Source of the DNA: Phascolarctos cinereus
Taxonomy: Eukaryota > Chordata > Mammalia > Diprotodontia > Phascolarctidae
DNA length: 64,000 nt
Assembly (NCBI RefSeq): GCF_002099425.1
Contig: NW_018343984.1
Coordinates: forward strand, 18,902,501 to 18,966,500
Direction: 5' to 3'
Part shown: piece by piece, positions 1 through 11,139 of the stretch
Position numbering within the stretch: the stretch's first letter is position 1
Layout of the letters: each line of letters begins with the position of its first letter
Translations under genes and position numbers: made by a program
Notes under the pieces: generated by a model
What the model saw: the letters and a program-made list of their open reading frames with translations, nothing else
What the model was told of the DNA's origin: nothing
Databases searched by the model: none

Positions 1-245
1 TTATCAGTGAATAAGTAAATGAACAAGTAAGCAACTACTATTTGTCAGACACTGTGCTAAGTGGATAGATAAATACAGAATTAGTATATATAGATAAAAT
101 GGTAATAAATTCATATTTTTAAAAACTTTACAACCTAACTGGAGTAGACAACATGTACATATACAGACATATACTAGTCATTCATCTAACCCTTATTAAG
201 TACCTACTATGTGCCAGGCACTGTGCTAAGCACTGGGAATGCAAA
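1..245 (-). mobile_element. L2 LINE 3'-end fragments
   Basis: Two pieces read as the reverse complement of the L2 3' end. The clearer one, about 180-245, carries the word ctactatgtgccaggcac followed by a 'ctgggaatgcaaag' stretch. The first piece (about 20-75) is more diverged. Both are ancient, non-coding remnants. Confidence 0.6.
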
Positions 246-598
246 GGTCATTGGGGGGGCATATTAGCAGCTGGTGGAATCAGGAAAAGGATGCATTTGT
301 GCTGAGACTGGAAGGAAACAGAAGATTCTTAGTGGTGACATTGATGAGGGATTGCCTTCTAAGCATGAGAAAAAGCCAATATAAAGGCATGGAGAGAGGA
401 AATGGAATGTGGGGTGAGAGGAATCTCCAAAATGCAGGATCCACCTCCTTCACCACTTCATGCCTATTGCCTTTTCCCCTTCACCTCATCCTAGGGGTTT
501 GGGTGGTGGTGGTCAAGTGATCTCCAGCTACATTATGGGGCATGGGCTGAACTCTTTAGATAATGGGCAGTCCCTACTTGATAACTGCCCCCCCAACA

Positions 599-644
<46 letters not shown>

Positions 645-1335
645 ACTAAATATATCTCAGAAACAAAAATTGCTTATTTTTCTGTCTCTTCTTGAGGACA
701 GTGAGAAACGGTTGGTAAAAGGGGAATGCATACTGATTTCTGGTATGTTTCTTTTGTAATTTAATTGTCCTGCAATCTGATAGCTGGAAACTCATAGAGT
801 GACACAGAATGACTTTGTAGGACAAAGTCTAAGAAAATACAAGAAAGAAGTTTTTCTTTGGAAGCCCATGCTTTTTTTCCTGAGTTTTTCCTAGGTCATT
901 GTTTCTGCTGGTCTTTTCCCCCTGAGTTTTCTGGAATCACTCTAGGTACATGGAAAAGCAAGAGGGGCCTTTGTGTGCCGGTAGCTGCAGTTTCCCTGGG
1001 AGATTTGAGGAAGTTGGCAGCTGGTAAGCTGCTGAAGGAGGCCCCCCCCCCCCCACAATTAGCCATCAGACAGGAGAAGGAGCTGACAGTCTTACCTTCT
1101 TGGCTGCAGGAATGAATGATTAATGAACGAATCCATTTTATGCAAAGTAATTCAGAGCTGCAAGGTAATCACTTTGATAAAATTATGATCTTACTTGACA
1201 GGATGGTGAGAATAAAAGACAAAAAGGCAGAAGGACCAAAAAAGATTCTCTATGGAAAAATTGTAGGTGGATAAACTGAGCCAGTTGGTTAAGTCATAGA
1301 TTGGGCATTAAGGATTTTTGTCTGTATGAATGAAA
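246..1335. other. No gene seen; CA and poly-C tracts only
   Basis: Short chance reading frames only, with no family resemblance. It holds a (CA)n microsatellite (598-642) and a 13-base C run at 1042-1054. I recognise no interspersed repeat here. Confidence 0.5.
598..642. repeat. (CA)n microsatellite
   Basis: About 21 uninterrupted CA units, likely length-polymorphic. Confidence 0.95.
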
Positions 1336-1339
1336 GAAA

Positions 1340-1500
1340 AAAAGCATTTGTTAAGTGCTTACTCTGTGGGAAGCACTGAGGATACTAATATAAATTCAAA
1401 GCAGTCCCTGTCCTCAAGGAGCTTACATTCTAATAGTTGGATCACAGATGCAGGGGAATAGTAACCGGGGGAGAGGTATTTTGCATGGAATGAGACAACC
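1340..1500 (-). mobile_element. L2 LINE 3'-end fragment
   Basis: Reverse complement of the L2 3' end: 'gtgcttactctgtggg', then 'gatactaatat', then 'ccctgtcctcaaggagctt', in the order expected for minus-strand L2. Ancient and truncated. Confidence 0.7.
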
Positions 1501-1839
1501 AGCAGCCTGGACAGTAGGGACCTAGGGCAGGATTTTCTAGTGCTGAAAGGGTTAAATTCTCATGGGTGTGGTTTATGTTTCAGAGGAAAAGAGGTTGGTG
1601 AGAACATAGGTGGGAGTGAAGTGAAACACAGCTGGGCCTAGGGTTTCATATATGAGTTACATCATCATTATCTTATCAAAATCATTATTATTAGGTGTTT
1701 GAGGCAACCACCAATCAGAACAGTGGACCCAGGGCTGGGAGTTCTGGAGTGAAAGGGTGAAGCTTTTTTCTTTTCTTGGATAGGCGCTGTGATTTCTTTG
1801 GATAAGGAGCTCACCAAAAGGAGACCTCCTCTCCCAGTT

Positions 1840-1966
1840 TTGCAGTTGAAAATCTTAGCAAGTTGATGCAAGGAACTGTGGGTCTCTGTCTAAAGTGGTA
1901 ATTGAATCCAAGTCTTTCTCATTCTAAGATCAGCTCTCTATCACTAGGCTTTGCTGCCTTTTGAAC
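1840..1966 (-). mobile_element. MIR SINE fragment
   Basis: Resembles reverse-complemented MIR core: a diverged 'ttgaatccaagtct' box followed by 'ctctatcactaggctttgc'. Old, 5' and 3' ends not clear. Confidence 0.55.
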
Positions 1967-1980
1967 CTCCATGACATATT

Positions 1981-2063
1981 CAGGGTGTCCCAAATGTCTC
2001 AGTGCTGTTTCAAGCTATGTAAGGTATTACAGTTTAAAATGACACTAAAGTTTTTGGGACGCC
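1981..2063. mobile_element. Short palindromic mariner-like MITE
   Basis: The left end gggtgtcccaaatgtct pairs with the right end aaagtttttgggacgcc, and the match continues inward ('agtgctgttt' against 'aaatgacact'), leaving a loop near 2016-2028. The element is about 83 bp and nearly all arm, the layout of mariner-derived miniature elements. The whole length could fold as one hairpin with mismatches. It carries no coding capacity. Family assignment is from recognition of the terminal sequence only. Confidence 0.65.
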
Positions 2064-2084
2064 TTTCATATGTTATCATTAAAC

Positions 2085-2450
2085 ACAACAATGACAAACA
2101 TTTATTAAATTCCTGTTTGATGTAAGGCATAGCATTGAGTACCAGGGATACAAGCTCCAAAAAAGACAGCAGTTCCTGACCTCAGAGATCTTACATTCTC
2201 CTTGTCGGGGGAGGGATGATGGAGGGAATCCAACATAAATAGAGAAAAGCAAATTTAAAGTGCATGAAAAGGAATATAAAGTAATTGAAAGGAGAGAGGA
2301 GTTACCAACTGGGAGAGATCAACGAAGGCCCTGCCTAGGAGAGGTACCAGAACTGTGCTTTGAAGGAAGCTGAGAGGGGAATGATAGGAACTCTAGACAC
2401 CTTTGGGCAGGGCGTGAAATTTGTCAGCCCACTCACCAGTGGCTTCCAGC
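2085..2450 (-). mobile_element. L2 LINE fragment
   Basis: Begins with the minus-strand L2 3' end ('acatttattaaattcctg', 'taccagggatacaagctcc', 'cctgacctcagagatctta') and continues inward to about 2440 with 'gtgctttgaaggaagctgag'. Non-coding and diverged. Confidence 0.65.
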
Positions 2451-2488
2451 CTATTCTTCCGAACACAGCTGAGTGCCAGGTGCTGCTC

Positions 2489-2524
2489 CTTTTGGGTTAG
2501 CTTTTGTCTAGGCTAACCCAAAAG
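2489..2524. repeat. Perfect 13-bp inverted repeat (hairpin)
   Basis: cttttgggttagc (2489-2501) is the exact reverse complement of gctaacccaaaag (2512-2524), with a 10-base loop. It lies in sequence I cannot assign to a repeat family. Function unknown. Confidence 0.85.
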
Positions 2525-2964
2525 ATGCTCACCACCCAAATCACTGGGACACATAAAGAGAAAGAAATCCATTGTGAAGGTTGAGAATGAAGTTGATGAA
2601 ATGTTAATATGAACAATGAAGGCAGGGAAGCACACTGAGGACTTTTGTTGCATAAATTCTGGAATCCACGAATAGCCACACCACAAATGCAGCAGGGCAG
2701 GAATGTAAGTTATAGCTGCCTCTGTGTATTTCAATATCCATTTGTTTGGTTCCCTTCAAGAACCCAGTGGTATCAGCTGGGTATTATTCCTTAGCTAGGC
2801 ATGATTGTGTGTTGATTCATTGCTGGTTATGATGTGAAGCATGACCAATGGAGGAAGAAAGAAGGAACAATCAGATTACTGTCAGTATAAGAGATTTGAA
2901 ATTGTCCTGTGGAAATATCCAACTCTTTTTTTTTTTTTGCATTAGGAGTCTATTTTAATGCAGG

Positions 2965-3094
2965 CAATGTGGTGTAAGGGATGAAGTGCTGGAGGCAGAA
3001 GACCTATGTTCTAATCCTGCCTCTGACATTTATTAACTATGTCACTCCAGGCAAGCCATTCAAACTCCATGTGTCTCCAGCAGCTTTCTAGATA
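2965..3094 (+). mobile_element. tRNA-headed SINE, MIR-related subtype
   Basis: Order 'ggtgtaagggatgaagtgctgg', 'gttctaatcctgcctctgac', 'aactatgtcactccaggcaa' follows the head and core of a tRNA-derived SINE. The 3' part is short and runs into the DNA element that begins near 3095. Confidence 0.6.
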
Positions 3095-3280
3095 AGGGTT
3101 CTTAACGTGGGGTATGAGAGCTTTTTTTTTCCCCTTAAATAACTATTTCATTCTAATTGATTTCCTTTGTAATCCTATGCATTTTGCTTTATGTATTTGA
3201 GCATATTATTCTAAAGTTTCACCAAACTACCAAAGGGGCTGATGACTCCCCTACCCCTCCACAAAGGTTAAGAACCCCTG
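3095..3280. mobile_element. Small non-autonomous hAT-like DNA transposon
   Basis: Terminal inverted repeats are visible: agggttcttaac at the left end and gttaagaaccc near the right end. The body (about 186 bp) is AT-rich with 'tttcctttgtaatcctatg', a word I recall from an old mammalian non-autonomous DNA element. No reading frame. The 8-bp target duplication expected of hAT elements is not clear (tctagata against ccctagga), so the superfamily is tentative. Confidence 0.55.
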
Positions 3281-3870
3281 CCCTAGGATTTGTCTACTAA
3301 GACATAATTTCTGTGTTGGTATGGGACATTCCTATACCTAGAGTCCCCTACAATGACAATCTTTCAACTCCTTTGAGTCTGAAGGCAAGGAAACACTGCA
3401 GTTAAAGGATTTCATAATCATGCTGAGAAAAATGACTGCCTTTCAGGGAGACGTAGGATAAGAAGAGAAGATGGGATCAAGGGCTAGGGATGACAGGTGG
3501 GCAAAACCGAGTTCTCCACTGTTCTCCATGTGATTTCAAGAGAAAGTGAGGCCTCTGGCACACTGGGTTGACTCCTTGTAGTGAACTAATAAAGGATATG
3601 GACAAAAGTCACACAGAATTGTCAGGTCTATATGGGTTGCTACTAGCTGAATGGATAAGACCGTAGAGCCATATGAGCAATGAGTATTTGTGCCTTTGAT
3701 AAAGGCATAGTTATTATTTGAAATGAATTTGTAGCTGGCCCAAAATGGAAAGGGATAGCTACCACCCATGATTGCATGTTTCATTTTTCATGTTTTTCCC
3801 ACTATAGCAGGCTCCCCTTCTGAGTTCTTTTAATGCTTTAGCTCATAGGATTCTACAGCTTAAGCAATTA
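3281..3870. other. No gene or recognised repeat
   Basis: Ordinary AT-rich sequence. The longest frame is about 82 codons on the minus strand and shows no family features. I see nothing else to support. Confidence 0.5.
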
Positions 3871-3874
3871 TCTG

Positions 3875-4135
3875 TTTAGTGAGTAGACCTTTGACTTGGA
3901 GTCAATAGGACTATAGTTGAATCTTTCCTTGGGAACTTACTATAAGTGACCCTGGGCAAATAACTTAAACTTTCTGAGACTCAGGTTCCTCATGTGTGAA
4001 ATGGAGAAAACAATGCCTATAGAATCTCACAGGATTATTGTGAGGATCAAATGAGATAATATGTATAAAGCATTTTGCAAAGCTTTGCAAAAATGAAGGT
4101 ACCGTGTACGTGTCAGTTATTATCATTATCTAATT
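3875..4135 (+). mobile_element. MIR SINE, nearly full length
   Basis: Reads in MIR order: 'gacttggagtcaatagga', 'agtgaccctgggcaaataac', 'gactcaggttcctcatgtg', 'gaggatcaaatgagataat', 'aaagcattttgcaaa', ending in an ATT-rich tail. About 260 bp, one of the better preserved MIR copies here. Confidence 0.8.
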
Positions 4136-4290
4136 CTTCCTTCTCATTTTCTAGAGAGGAAGTCAAGGTCCAGAAAAATGAAGTGATTTATCAAAAAATC
4201 CACAGGTTTGGCCTTGAGACTCAGATTCAGGGTTCCTGATTGAAATTCACAATTCCCTGTCCTCTTTCAATTACTGCCCATCTTTAGTGA
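4128..4290 (-). mobile_element. MIR SINE fragment
   Basis: Abuts the plus-strand MIR tail to tail. The diverged reverse-complement core ('agagaggaagtcaaggtcc', 'gtgatttatcaaaaaatcc', 'cctgattgaaattcac') supports minus orientation. Confidence 0.55.
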
Positions 4291-4399
4291 CTTCAGTGAT
4301 AAAGAGGATCTTTGAGAGATTTGATCCAGCTAATAGAAGTCTTCATTTATACTTTGGTTTCTTTGAAGTTAATTTTTTAAATTATCAAGCACTTATGTT

Positions 4400-6165
4400 T
4401 TTTCCCCTCCCCGTGGAAAGGGGAAACAAAACCAAATGTTCACATTAGTCGCTTCCAAAAACGTGCTTTGCGTTCTGCACATTTGCCCACCTGAGGGAGT
4501 AGGTAGCTCTTTTCATCATATGGCCTTTAGAATTACAATTGATATCTATTCTGATGAGTTTTTAAGTCTTTCAAAGTTGTTTGTCTTGACAATGGTCATG
4601 TTAGAGAATAAATTGTTCTCTTGGTTCTGCTCACCTTAGTTTGCATCAGTTTTATAAGGTCTTCTCAGGTTCCTCTGATGCCCTTTCCTTTGTCATTTCT
4701 TATAGCAAAATAGTATTACATTACATTAATACACTATAACTTGTTCAGTCAGTCCCCAATTGACAGGCACTCCTTTAGTTTCTAGTTCTTTGCTACAACA
4801 AACAAACTACTACAAATATTACATATATATATGTATATAGATATATAATATAAATATGTACATATACCTTTTTCATCTTTTTAAAGTCTCTTTGAGGAAT
4901 AAGCATAATGGGGATATTTCTGGGTCAAAGGCATATGCAATTTAATAAAAATTGAAACATAATTCAAAATTGCTTTCCAGAATGGCCGTGCCCATTCACA
5001 GCTCCAACAATAGTGCATTAGTATGCCTGTTTTTGAAGAGTCCCTCCAAAATTTATCATTTTCCTATTCTTCAACTTTATCAATCTGATAGATGTGAGAT
5101 GGAATCTCTAATTATTAGTGGAGTGTTTTTTTAAAAATATAGTTATAGATAGCTTGGATTTCTTCTCTTGAGAATTACCTATTCATATCCTATGACCATT
5201 TATCAGTTAAGGATCAGCTCTTATTCATATAAATTTGAATTAGTTCCTTATAATATCTTGGAAATGAGGCTTTGAGCAGGCAAACTTGCTGAAAGGATTT
5301 TTTTACCAATTAACTGTTTCACTTGTAATCTTAGTTGCATTTTTTTGGTGCAAAAACCTTTAAATTTTATGTTCATTTTATTTCCTGTGATTTTCTCTCT
5401 TCGTTTGGTCATAAACTCTCCCCTGTTCATTAATCTGAAGAGTAATTCTTCCTTTGTTCCTCTATTTTCTTTATAATGTTATCTTTTATGACTAGCTCAT
5501 TAATTTATTTGGACTTTTATTTGTATTCGGTATAAGGTGTTGTTTAAACCAAATTTCTGTCAGGCTGTTGTCTAGTTTTCCCAGCAGTTTTTGTCAAATA
5601 GTGAGTACTAACCCTAGTAACTTAGGGTTTGCTGAACACTAAATCTATTAGGTCCATTTGCTGATGTATGTTGTATACCTAATATGTTCCACTGATTGAC
5701 CACTCTATTTTTTAAATCAGTACCAAAGTATTTTGATGATTATTACTTTGTAGTGTAGTTTGACATCTGGTACTACTAGTTTCCCCTTCCTGCCTACTTT
5801 TCTCTATTGTTTCCCATGACATTCTTGACCTTTTTTTCCCCTTCATATTAATTTCATCTTTTTTTCTAGTTCTATAAAGTAATCATTTGGAAATTAGTAT
5901 GGCACTGAAGCTAATTAAACTTGGTAGCCACTGTCATTTTTTTTTTACTGGCTCAGTTTACCCAGGAGGAATTAATAGTTTTCCAATTATTTAGGTTTGT
6001 CTTTATTTCTGCAAATAGCATTTTGTAGTTGTTGTATGTATATGTATAGTTGTTGTGTGTATCTTGGTAGATAGACTATCAAGTATTTTGTATATTCTAT
6101 AGTTATTTTAAAGGGAATTTCTCTTTTCTGTTCTACTTCTGTCTCTACTTCTGTTCTGGTTTGGC
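4400..6165 (-). mobile_element. Old L1 LINE, 5'-truncated (3' part of ORF2 and 3' UTR)
   Basis: Reverse complement of the L1 ORF2 C-terminal region and 3' UTR. The stretch near 4740-5060 (ccccaattgacaggcactcc, 'ggtcaaaggcatatgcaatt', 'gctttccagaatggccgtgcc') matches the C-terminal coding region seen in forward orientation at 56400-56930. Many stops in every frame, so much older than the copy at 50.9 kb. A small AT microsatellite lies at 4820-4865. Confidence 0.8.
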
Positions 6166-6903
6166 TGGTAATATTTCATTTGTCCTTTCTCAAATGAGTT
6201 CATCATAACTTATCATGCAGGGAATATGCATGGAAGCACAACACATCTATGGCCAACAACAAGGACATTTTCTAGGCAGCAGCCAGTGAATAACTGCCAA
6301 AGTGTGGGCTGATTCTTCTCAGAGGAGACTTTTGTGCCAAAGTGGGATCAATGGTCAGAGATCAAATGCAATGAGTAAATATGAATTAAGAGAGATTAAT
6401 GAGTCTGGACATAAATTAATTGAGTTCTTATCGGATAAACAGCCAGGTCAGAGTAATACTACATTTTTGCCTTGCCAACAGAATAAAAAGGAAGAGGGAG
6501 TTTGCATCAGTGAAATTATTATTCAGAAAAGATGGGATGCAGGTGTTGTCAAATAGAGAATCTTGTAAAGTTGTTTCTGCTCAGATCTTTAGTAACTGTT
6601 CAAGGTTCAGCCTTCACTAGAAATGAATTGTGCAATTTTGTCAACATCAGAAGTTCAATCAAGGCAACATCAGAGAGAAGAACCATGTATGGAAGAAATA
6701 AGGAAAAGATTTGTTTCAGTACTGGAATGTGAAGAGAAGAAACTGTGTATGAGACATGGAGGAGACAAGTGATGCTGTTGAGAAAAATCACTTTCTCATA
6801 TGTCAATATATAAAAAAAGTTTTGACTTTTCATTCAACCGAAATTCAGTAAAAATTCCAGACAAGACAGACATCTGTCCAAGGGGCTCTTAATAATTTGT
6901 TTA
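6166..6903. other. No gene or recognised repeat
   Basis: Unique-looking sequence with overlapping short frames of 60-90 codons and no motif I recognise. Its last bases are the left target-site copy of the L1 that follows. Confidence 0.5.
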
Positions 6904-7666
6904 AAAAAATTCCATTCCAGGAGGTGGAGCTGAGATGGCAGAAAAAAGGCAGTGATACACCTGAGCTCTCCCCCAGATCCCTCCAAAGACATTTAAATAA
7001 TGCCAGAAAATAATTCCTAAAGTGGCAGAACCCACAAAAGGATGGGGTGAATTAATTTTCCAGGCAAAGACAATTTAGAAAGTGAGCAGGAAAGGTCTGT
7101 CACACCTCGGTGAGAGTGGCGCACAGTCCAGTGCAGGCTAATCCCCCACAGCCCTGGCCCAGCAAACCAGCAGCAGGCCATAGGAGCCACTGAATTAGCA
7201 GTGGCAGTGACAGCAGCTGTGGCTGCTTCTGGGGCTCTCAGCCCGCAGATGGTAAGGAGGTAGAACAACTGGTCAGAATGAGATTACAGGGGTGAGTTTG
7301 TTCACACTGAGGCAGGACTCTGTTGTTTTGCCCATACTCAGATGCAAGTTGCAGTCCTGGGTGGCAGTCCCGGGGTAAGAAAGAGCCCTAGCACACCAGA
7401 GTTTGCAACTTCAGTGGAGCAGGGACCTTCTTTACAGTACCAGAATGCATGTAGTCACTCACAGAGCAGAGCACAGGCCAGGAAAGTAGTAAACATATGT
7501 CTCCTTAGATCATGTCCCCTTGGAAGAACTGAACACTTACAAGTCTCTAGAAGTATCTCTGAAAACAGGTGCACAAAACCCCTGAAGCTTGGGACAGTGC
7601 ACCCTCCACCCTGAAAACAGAGCCCCACTTTAACAGAGAGTTAAAAGCAAAGAAATAGACTGGAAA

Positions 7667-8815
7667 AATGGGAAAGCAACAGAAAAAATAATCTGACCAT
7701 AGAAAGTTACTATGGTGACAAGAAAGATCAAAACACACACTCAGAAGATAACAAAGTGAAAGCTCCAACATCCAGAGCCTCCAAGAAAAGTATTAATTGT
7801 CTCAGGCCATGGACGAGCTCAAAAAGATTTTGAAAATTAAGTAAGAGAGGTAGAAGAAAAATTGGGAAGAGAAATGAGTGATGCAAGAAAATTATGGAAA
7901 AAGAGTCAAGAGCTTAGTAAATGAGACACAAAAAATACTGAAGAAAATAACATCTTAAAAAACAGAATAGGCCAAATGGTAAAAGAGGTACAAAAAGCCA
8001 ATGAGGAGAAGATATGCATTAAAAAGTTGGCTAAAGGGAAAAGGAGGCACAAAAATTTGCTGAAGAAAAAAAAATTTCTTAAAAAGTAAGATTGAAAATA
8101 AAAAGTAAGATTGCCCAAATGGAAAGGAAGTCCAAAAGTGCACTGAAGAAAATACTTCCTTAAAAATTAGAATGGAGCAAATGGAAGCTAATGACTTTAT
8201 GAGAAATAAAAAAAAAACCCTATAAAATAAAACCAAAAGAATAAAAAATAGGAGAGAATGCGAACTATCTCGTTGAAAAAACGACTGACTTGGAAAATAG
8301 ATCCAGGAGAGATAATTTAAAAATTATTGGACTACCTGAAAGCCATGATTAAAAAAAGAACTTAGACATCATCTTTCAAGAAATTATCAAGGAAAACTGC
8401 CCTGATATTCTAGAACCAGTAGAAATTGAAAGAACCCACCAATCACACCCTGAAAGAGACCCCAAAGTGAAAGCTCCGAGGAATATTATAGCCAAACTCC
8501 AGAGGGCTTAGTTCAAGGAGAGAATATTGCAGGCAACCAGAAAGAAACAATTGAAGTATTGTGGGGCCACAGTCAGGATAACACAAGATTTAGCAGCTTC
8601 TACATTAAAGGATTTGAGGGCTTGGAATATGATATTCCGGAGGGCAAAGGAGCTAGGATTACAATCAAGAATCACCTATGTAGCCAAACTGAGTATAATC
8701 CTTTAGGGGAAAAATTGATATTCAACAAAATAGAGGACTTTTAAGCATTCTTGATGAAAAGACCAGAGCTGAATAGAAAATTTGACTTTTAAATACAAGA
8801 CTCAAGAGAAGCATA
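7667..8815 (+). pseudogene. L1 ORF1 remnant
   Basis: Encodes broken pieces of the L1 RNA-binding protein. A lysine-rich start near 7669, a coiled-coil zone of charged heptads (about 7860-8200), then the RRM-like and C-terminal region (8280-8815), where words such as 'TLKDLRAWNMIF' can be read. Stops and frame changes occur throughout. Closer to the ORF1 at 28-29 kb than to the one at 51.7 kb, so it belongs to a different L1 lineage. Confidence 0.8.
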
Positions 8816-9369
8816 GAAAGGTAAACAGGAAAGGGAAATCATAAGGGAATGAATAAGCTTAAACTGTTTACATTCATACATGGGAAGATAATACTTATAA
8901 CTCATAAAAAACTTCTCATTATTAGGATAGCTGGGAGTATATAGACAGAGGGCACATGTGCAAGTTGAATATGAAGGGATGATATATAAAAATATTAAGA
9001 GGAAGTACAGGGGAAAGTAGAAAGGGAAAAGGAGGCAAGAATGGGGCAAGAAAAAGTTTTTGCAGTAGAGGGGAAGATGGTGGAGGTGTGTGTGGGGGAG
9101 TGTCTGAACCTTAGTCTCAACAGAATTGGCTCAAAGGGGGAATAATATACAGACTCAGTTGGGTATAGAAATCTATCTTACCCTACAGGAAAATAGGAGG
9201 AGAAGGAGATAAGAGAAGGGGGAGTGATAGAAGAGAGGGCAGATTGGAGAGGTGGTAGTCAGAAGCAAAACACTTTTGAAGAGGGACAGGGTGAAAGGAG
9301 AGAGAGAATAGAATAAATGAGGGTGGGGAATAGGATGGAGGGAAATATATTTAGCAATCATATTGTGAA

Positions 9370-9990
9370 AAAAATTTGAAGCAAGTTTCTCTGATAAAGG
9401 CCTCATTTCTCAAATATGTAGAGAACTGAGTCAAATTTATAAAAATAGGAGCCATTCCCCAATTGATAAATGACCAAATGATATGAGCAGTTTTCAGATG
9501 AATTAATGAAAGCTATCTATAGCCATGTGAAAAGGTGTTCTAAATGCTATTGATTGGAGGAATGCAAATTGAAGCAATTCTGAGGTACTACCTCATGCCT
9601 ATTAGATTGGCTAATAGGACAGAAAAGAAGAATGACAAATGTTGGAGGGGATTTGGGAAAAGGGAGACATTAATACATTGTTGGTGGAGTTATGAACTGA
9701 TTCTACCATTCTTTAGGGCAATTTGGAGCTGTGCCCAAAGGGCTATAAAACCATGCATACCCTTTGACCAAGCAGTGCCATTACTAGATATGTACCCAAA
9801 AAGAGATAAAAAACAAAAGGGAAAAGGACTATTTGTACAAAAATATTTATAGCAGCTCTTTTCTGGTGGCAGAAAGTTAGAAGTTGGGAGGATGCCCATC
9901 AATTGGGGAATGGCTGAACAAATTGTGCTATGTGATTGTGAATACTATTGTGCTACAAGAAATGATGCTCCTATTAAAACCTTACATGAT
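9370..9990 (+). pseudogene. L1 ORF2 C-terminal remnant
   Basis: Only the C-terminal part of ORF2 is left. A 102-codon open piece at 9544-9852 includes 'NDKCWRGFGKRETLIHCWW', the L1 cysteine-histidine region, in which the second cysteine seen at 56.6 kb is phenylalanine. Endonuclease and reverse transcriptase domains are absent. Confidence 0.8.
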
Positions 9991-10430
9991 TGACACGAAG
10001 TGAAATGTACTGTGTACAAATTAACAGTAATATTGTAAGATGATCAGCTGTGAATGACTTAGCTATTCTCAGCAATATAATGATCCAAGACAACTCTGAA
10101 AGACTTAGGCTGAAAAAGGCTGTCCATCCCCAGACAAAGAATTGGTGGTTTCTGAATACAGATTGAAGAGTACTTTTTTCATTTCATTGTTTTTCTTGAG
10201 TTTTTTTTTTGTCTATGTTTTCTTTCACAACATGATTAATATAGAAATATGCTTTGCATGACTACACATGTATAACTTATATTGAATTGCTTGCCTTCTC
10301 AATGAGAGGTAAAGGAGGGAGGAAGGGAGTGAATTTGGAAATCAGTTTTAAAAATGATTGTTAAAAATTGCTTTTATGTGTAATTGGGGAAAAACAAAGT
10401 ATTAAATAAATTTTTTAAAATTCCATTCCA

Positions 10431-10583
10431 GGGGCAGCTAGGTGACACAGTAGATAGAGCACCGGCCCTGAAGTCAGGAGGACCTGAGTTCAAATAAGGC
10501 CTCAGACCAAACACTTGACACTTACTAGCTGTGTAGCCCTGGGCAAGTCACTTAACCCCAACTGCCTAAAAAATAAAAAAAAT
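10431..10583 (+). mobile_element. A-tailed tRNA-derived SINE
   Basis: Head ggggcagctaggtgacacag with the Pol III A box (near 10442) and B box (gagttcaaat near 10488), then 'gccctgggcaagtcac' and a short A-rich tail. It lacks the BovB-type tail of other SINEs here, so L1 is the probable mobiliser. Its duplicated target (aaaattccattc at 10417-10428 and 10584-10595) is the right-hand target copy of the preceding L1. Confidence 0.9.
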
Positions 10584-10594
10584 AAAATTCCATT

Positions 10595-10745
10595 CTATTC
10601 AACAAATGTTTGTTAAACATTTAGGGCATTTATTAAACACATTTAAGGCATTGTGTCAGGTTCTGGATACAAAAAACTGTAAAAGAAAATATACAGTTTC
10701 TGCCTTCAAGCAGCTTAATTTCTAGTAGGGTGTAGAAGAGATTCT
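10595..10745 (-). mobile_element. L2 LINE 3'-end fragment
   Basis: Reverse complement of the L2 3' end: 'caacaaatgtttgttaaac', 'ggcattgtgtcaggttctgg', 'ctgccttcaagcagcttaa'. Confidence 0.7.
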
Positions 10746-10934
10746 TTCCAAGTTTTGATTCTATGAATTTGTTACTTACACCACTATCCCATCTGATACT
10801 GAGAAGAACATTGGGAGGCAGGTAGTAAAAATATTATTATCAATGTTTTGTAGATGAGGAAACTGAGGGTCATTTGATGCCATCTAAATGTTTTTCTAAA
10901 TTAGTCATGGAAATATTGAATAGCACAGGGTCAA

Positions 10935-11000
10935 GCACAGCCCCCTAAGGCTTAACACAGTTCCTGAAACATAGTAAGCTCTTAACAAATACTGGTTGAT
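10935..11000 (+). mobile_element. L2 LINE 3' tail
   Basis: 'cacagttcctgaaacatag', 'taagctcttaacaaatactg' is the plus-strand L2 end. It lies inside the L3/CR1 fragment. Confidence 0.6.
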
Positions 11001-11139
11001 GGTAAGCTAGGTGGTTCAGTGGATAAAGCACCGTCCCTGGAGTCAGGAGGACCTGAGTTCAAATCCAGCCTCAGACACATAATACTTCCTAGCTGTGTGA
11101 CTCTGGGCAAGTCACTTAACCCCAATCATCTAACTTTAA
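11001..11139 (+). mobile_element. A-tailed tRNA-derived SINE
   Basis: 'gctaggtggttcagtgga', 'gagtcaggaggacctgag', B box 'gagttcaaatcc', 'ctgggcaagtcacttaac', then a short A-rich end. Imperfect duplicated flanks (aaatactggttgatg at 10987-11001, aaatatgctggtttatg at 11140-11156) support insertion. Confidence 0.85.

Larger units (their letters stand above)
6920..10416 (+). mobile_element. L1 LINE with intact 5' end and large ORF2 deletion (HAL1-like)
   Basis: Starts with an L1 5' UTR ('gctgagatggcag' near 6929), then a degraded ORF1 (about 7667-8815), a purine-rich spacer to about 9362, then only the last roughly 200 codons of ORF2 (9370-9990) and the 3' UTR to 10416. Compared with the copy at 50.9 kb, everything from about the ORF2 start to the position equal to 56350 is missing. 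Target duplication aaaattccattcca is at 6906-6919 and 10417-10430. The ORF1-only layout resembles HAL1 (half-L1) elements. It cannot encode its own reverse transcriptase. Confidence 0.85.

Noticed and set aside
239-1115. Three plus-strand frames of 85-99 codons as a possible gene
   Set aside because: One runs through the CA microsatellite, another through the C run. No domain, signal peptide or plausible splice layout.
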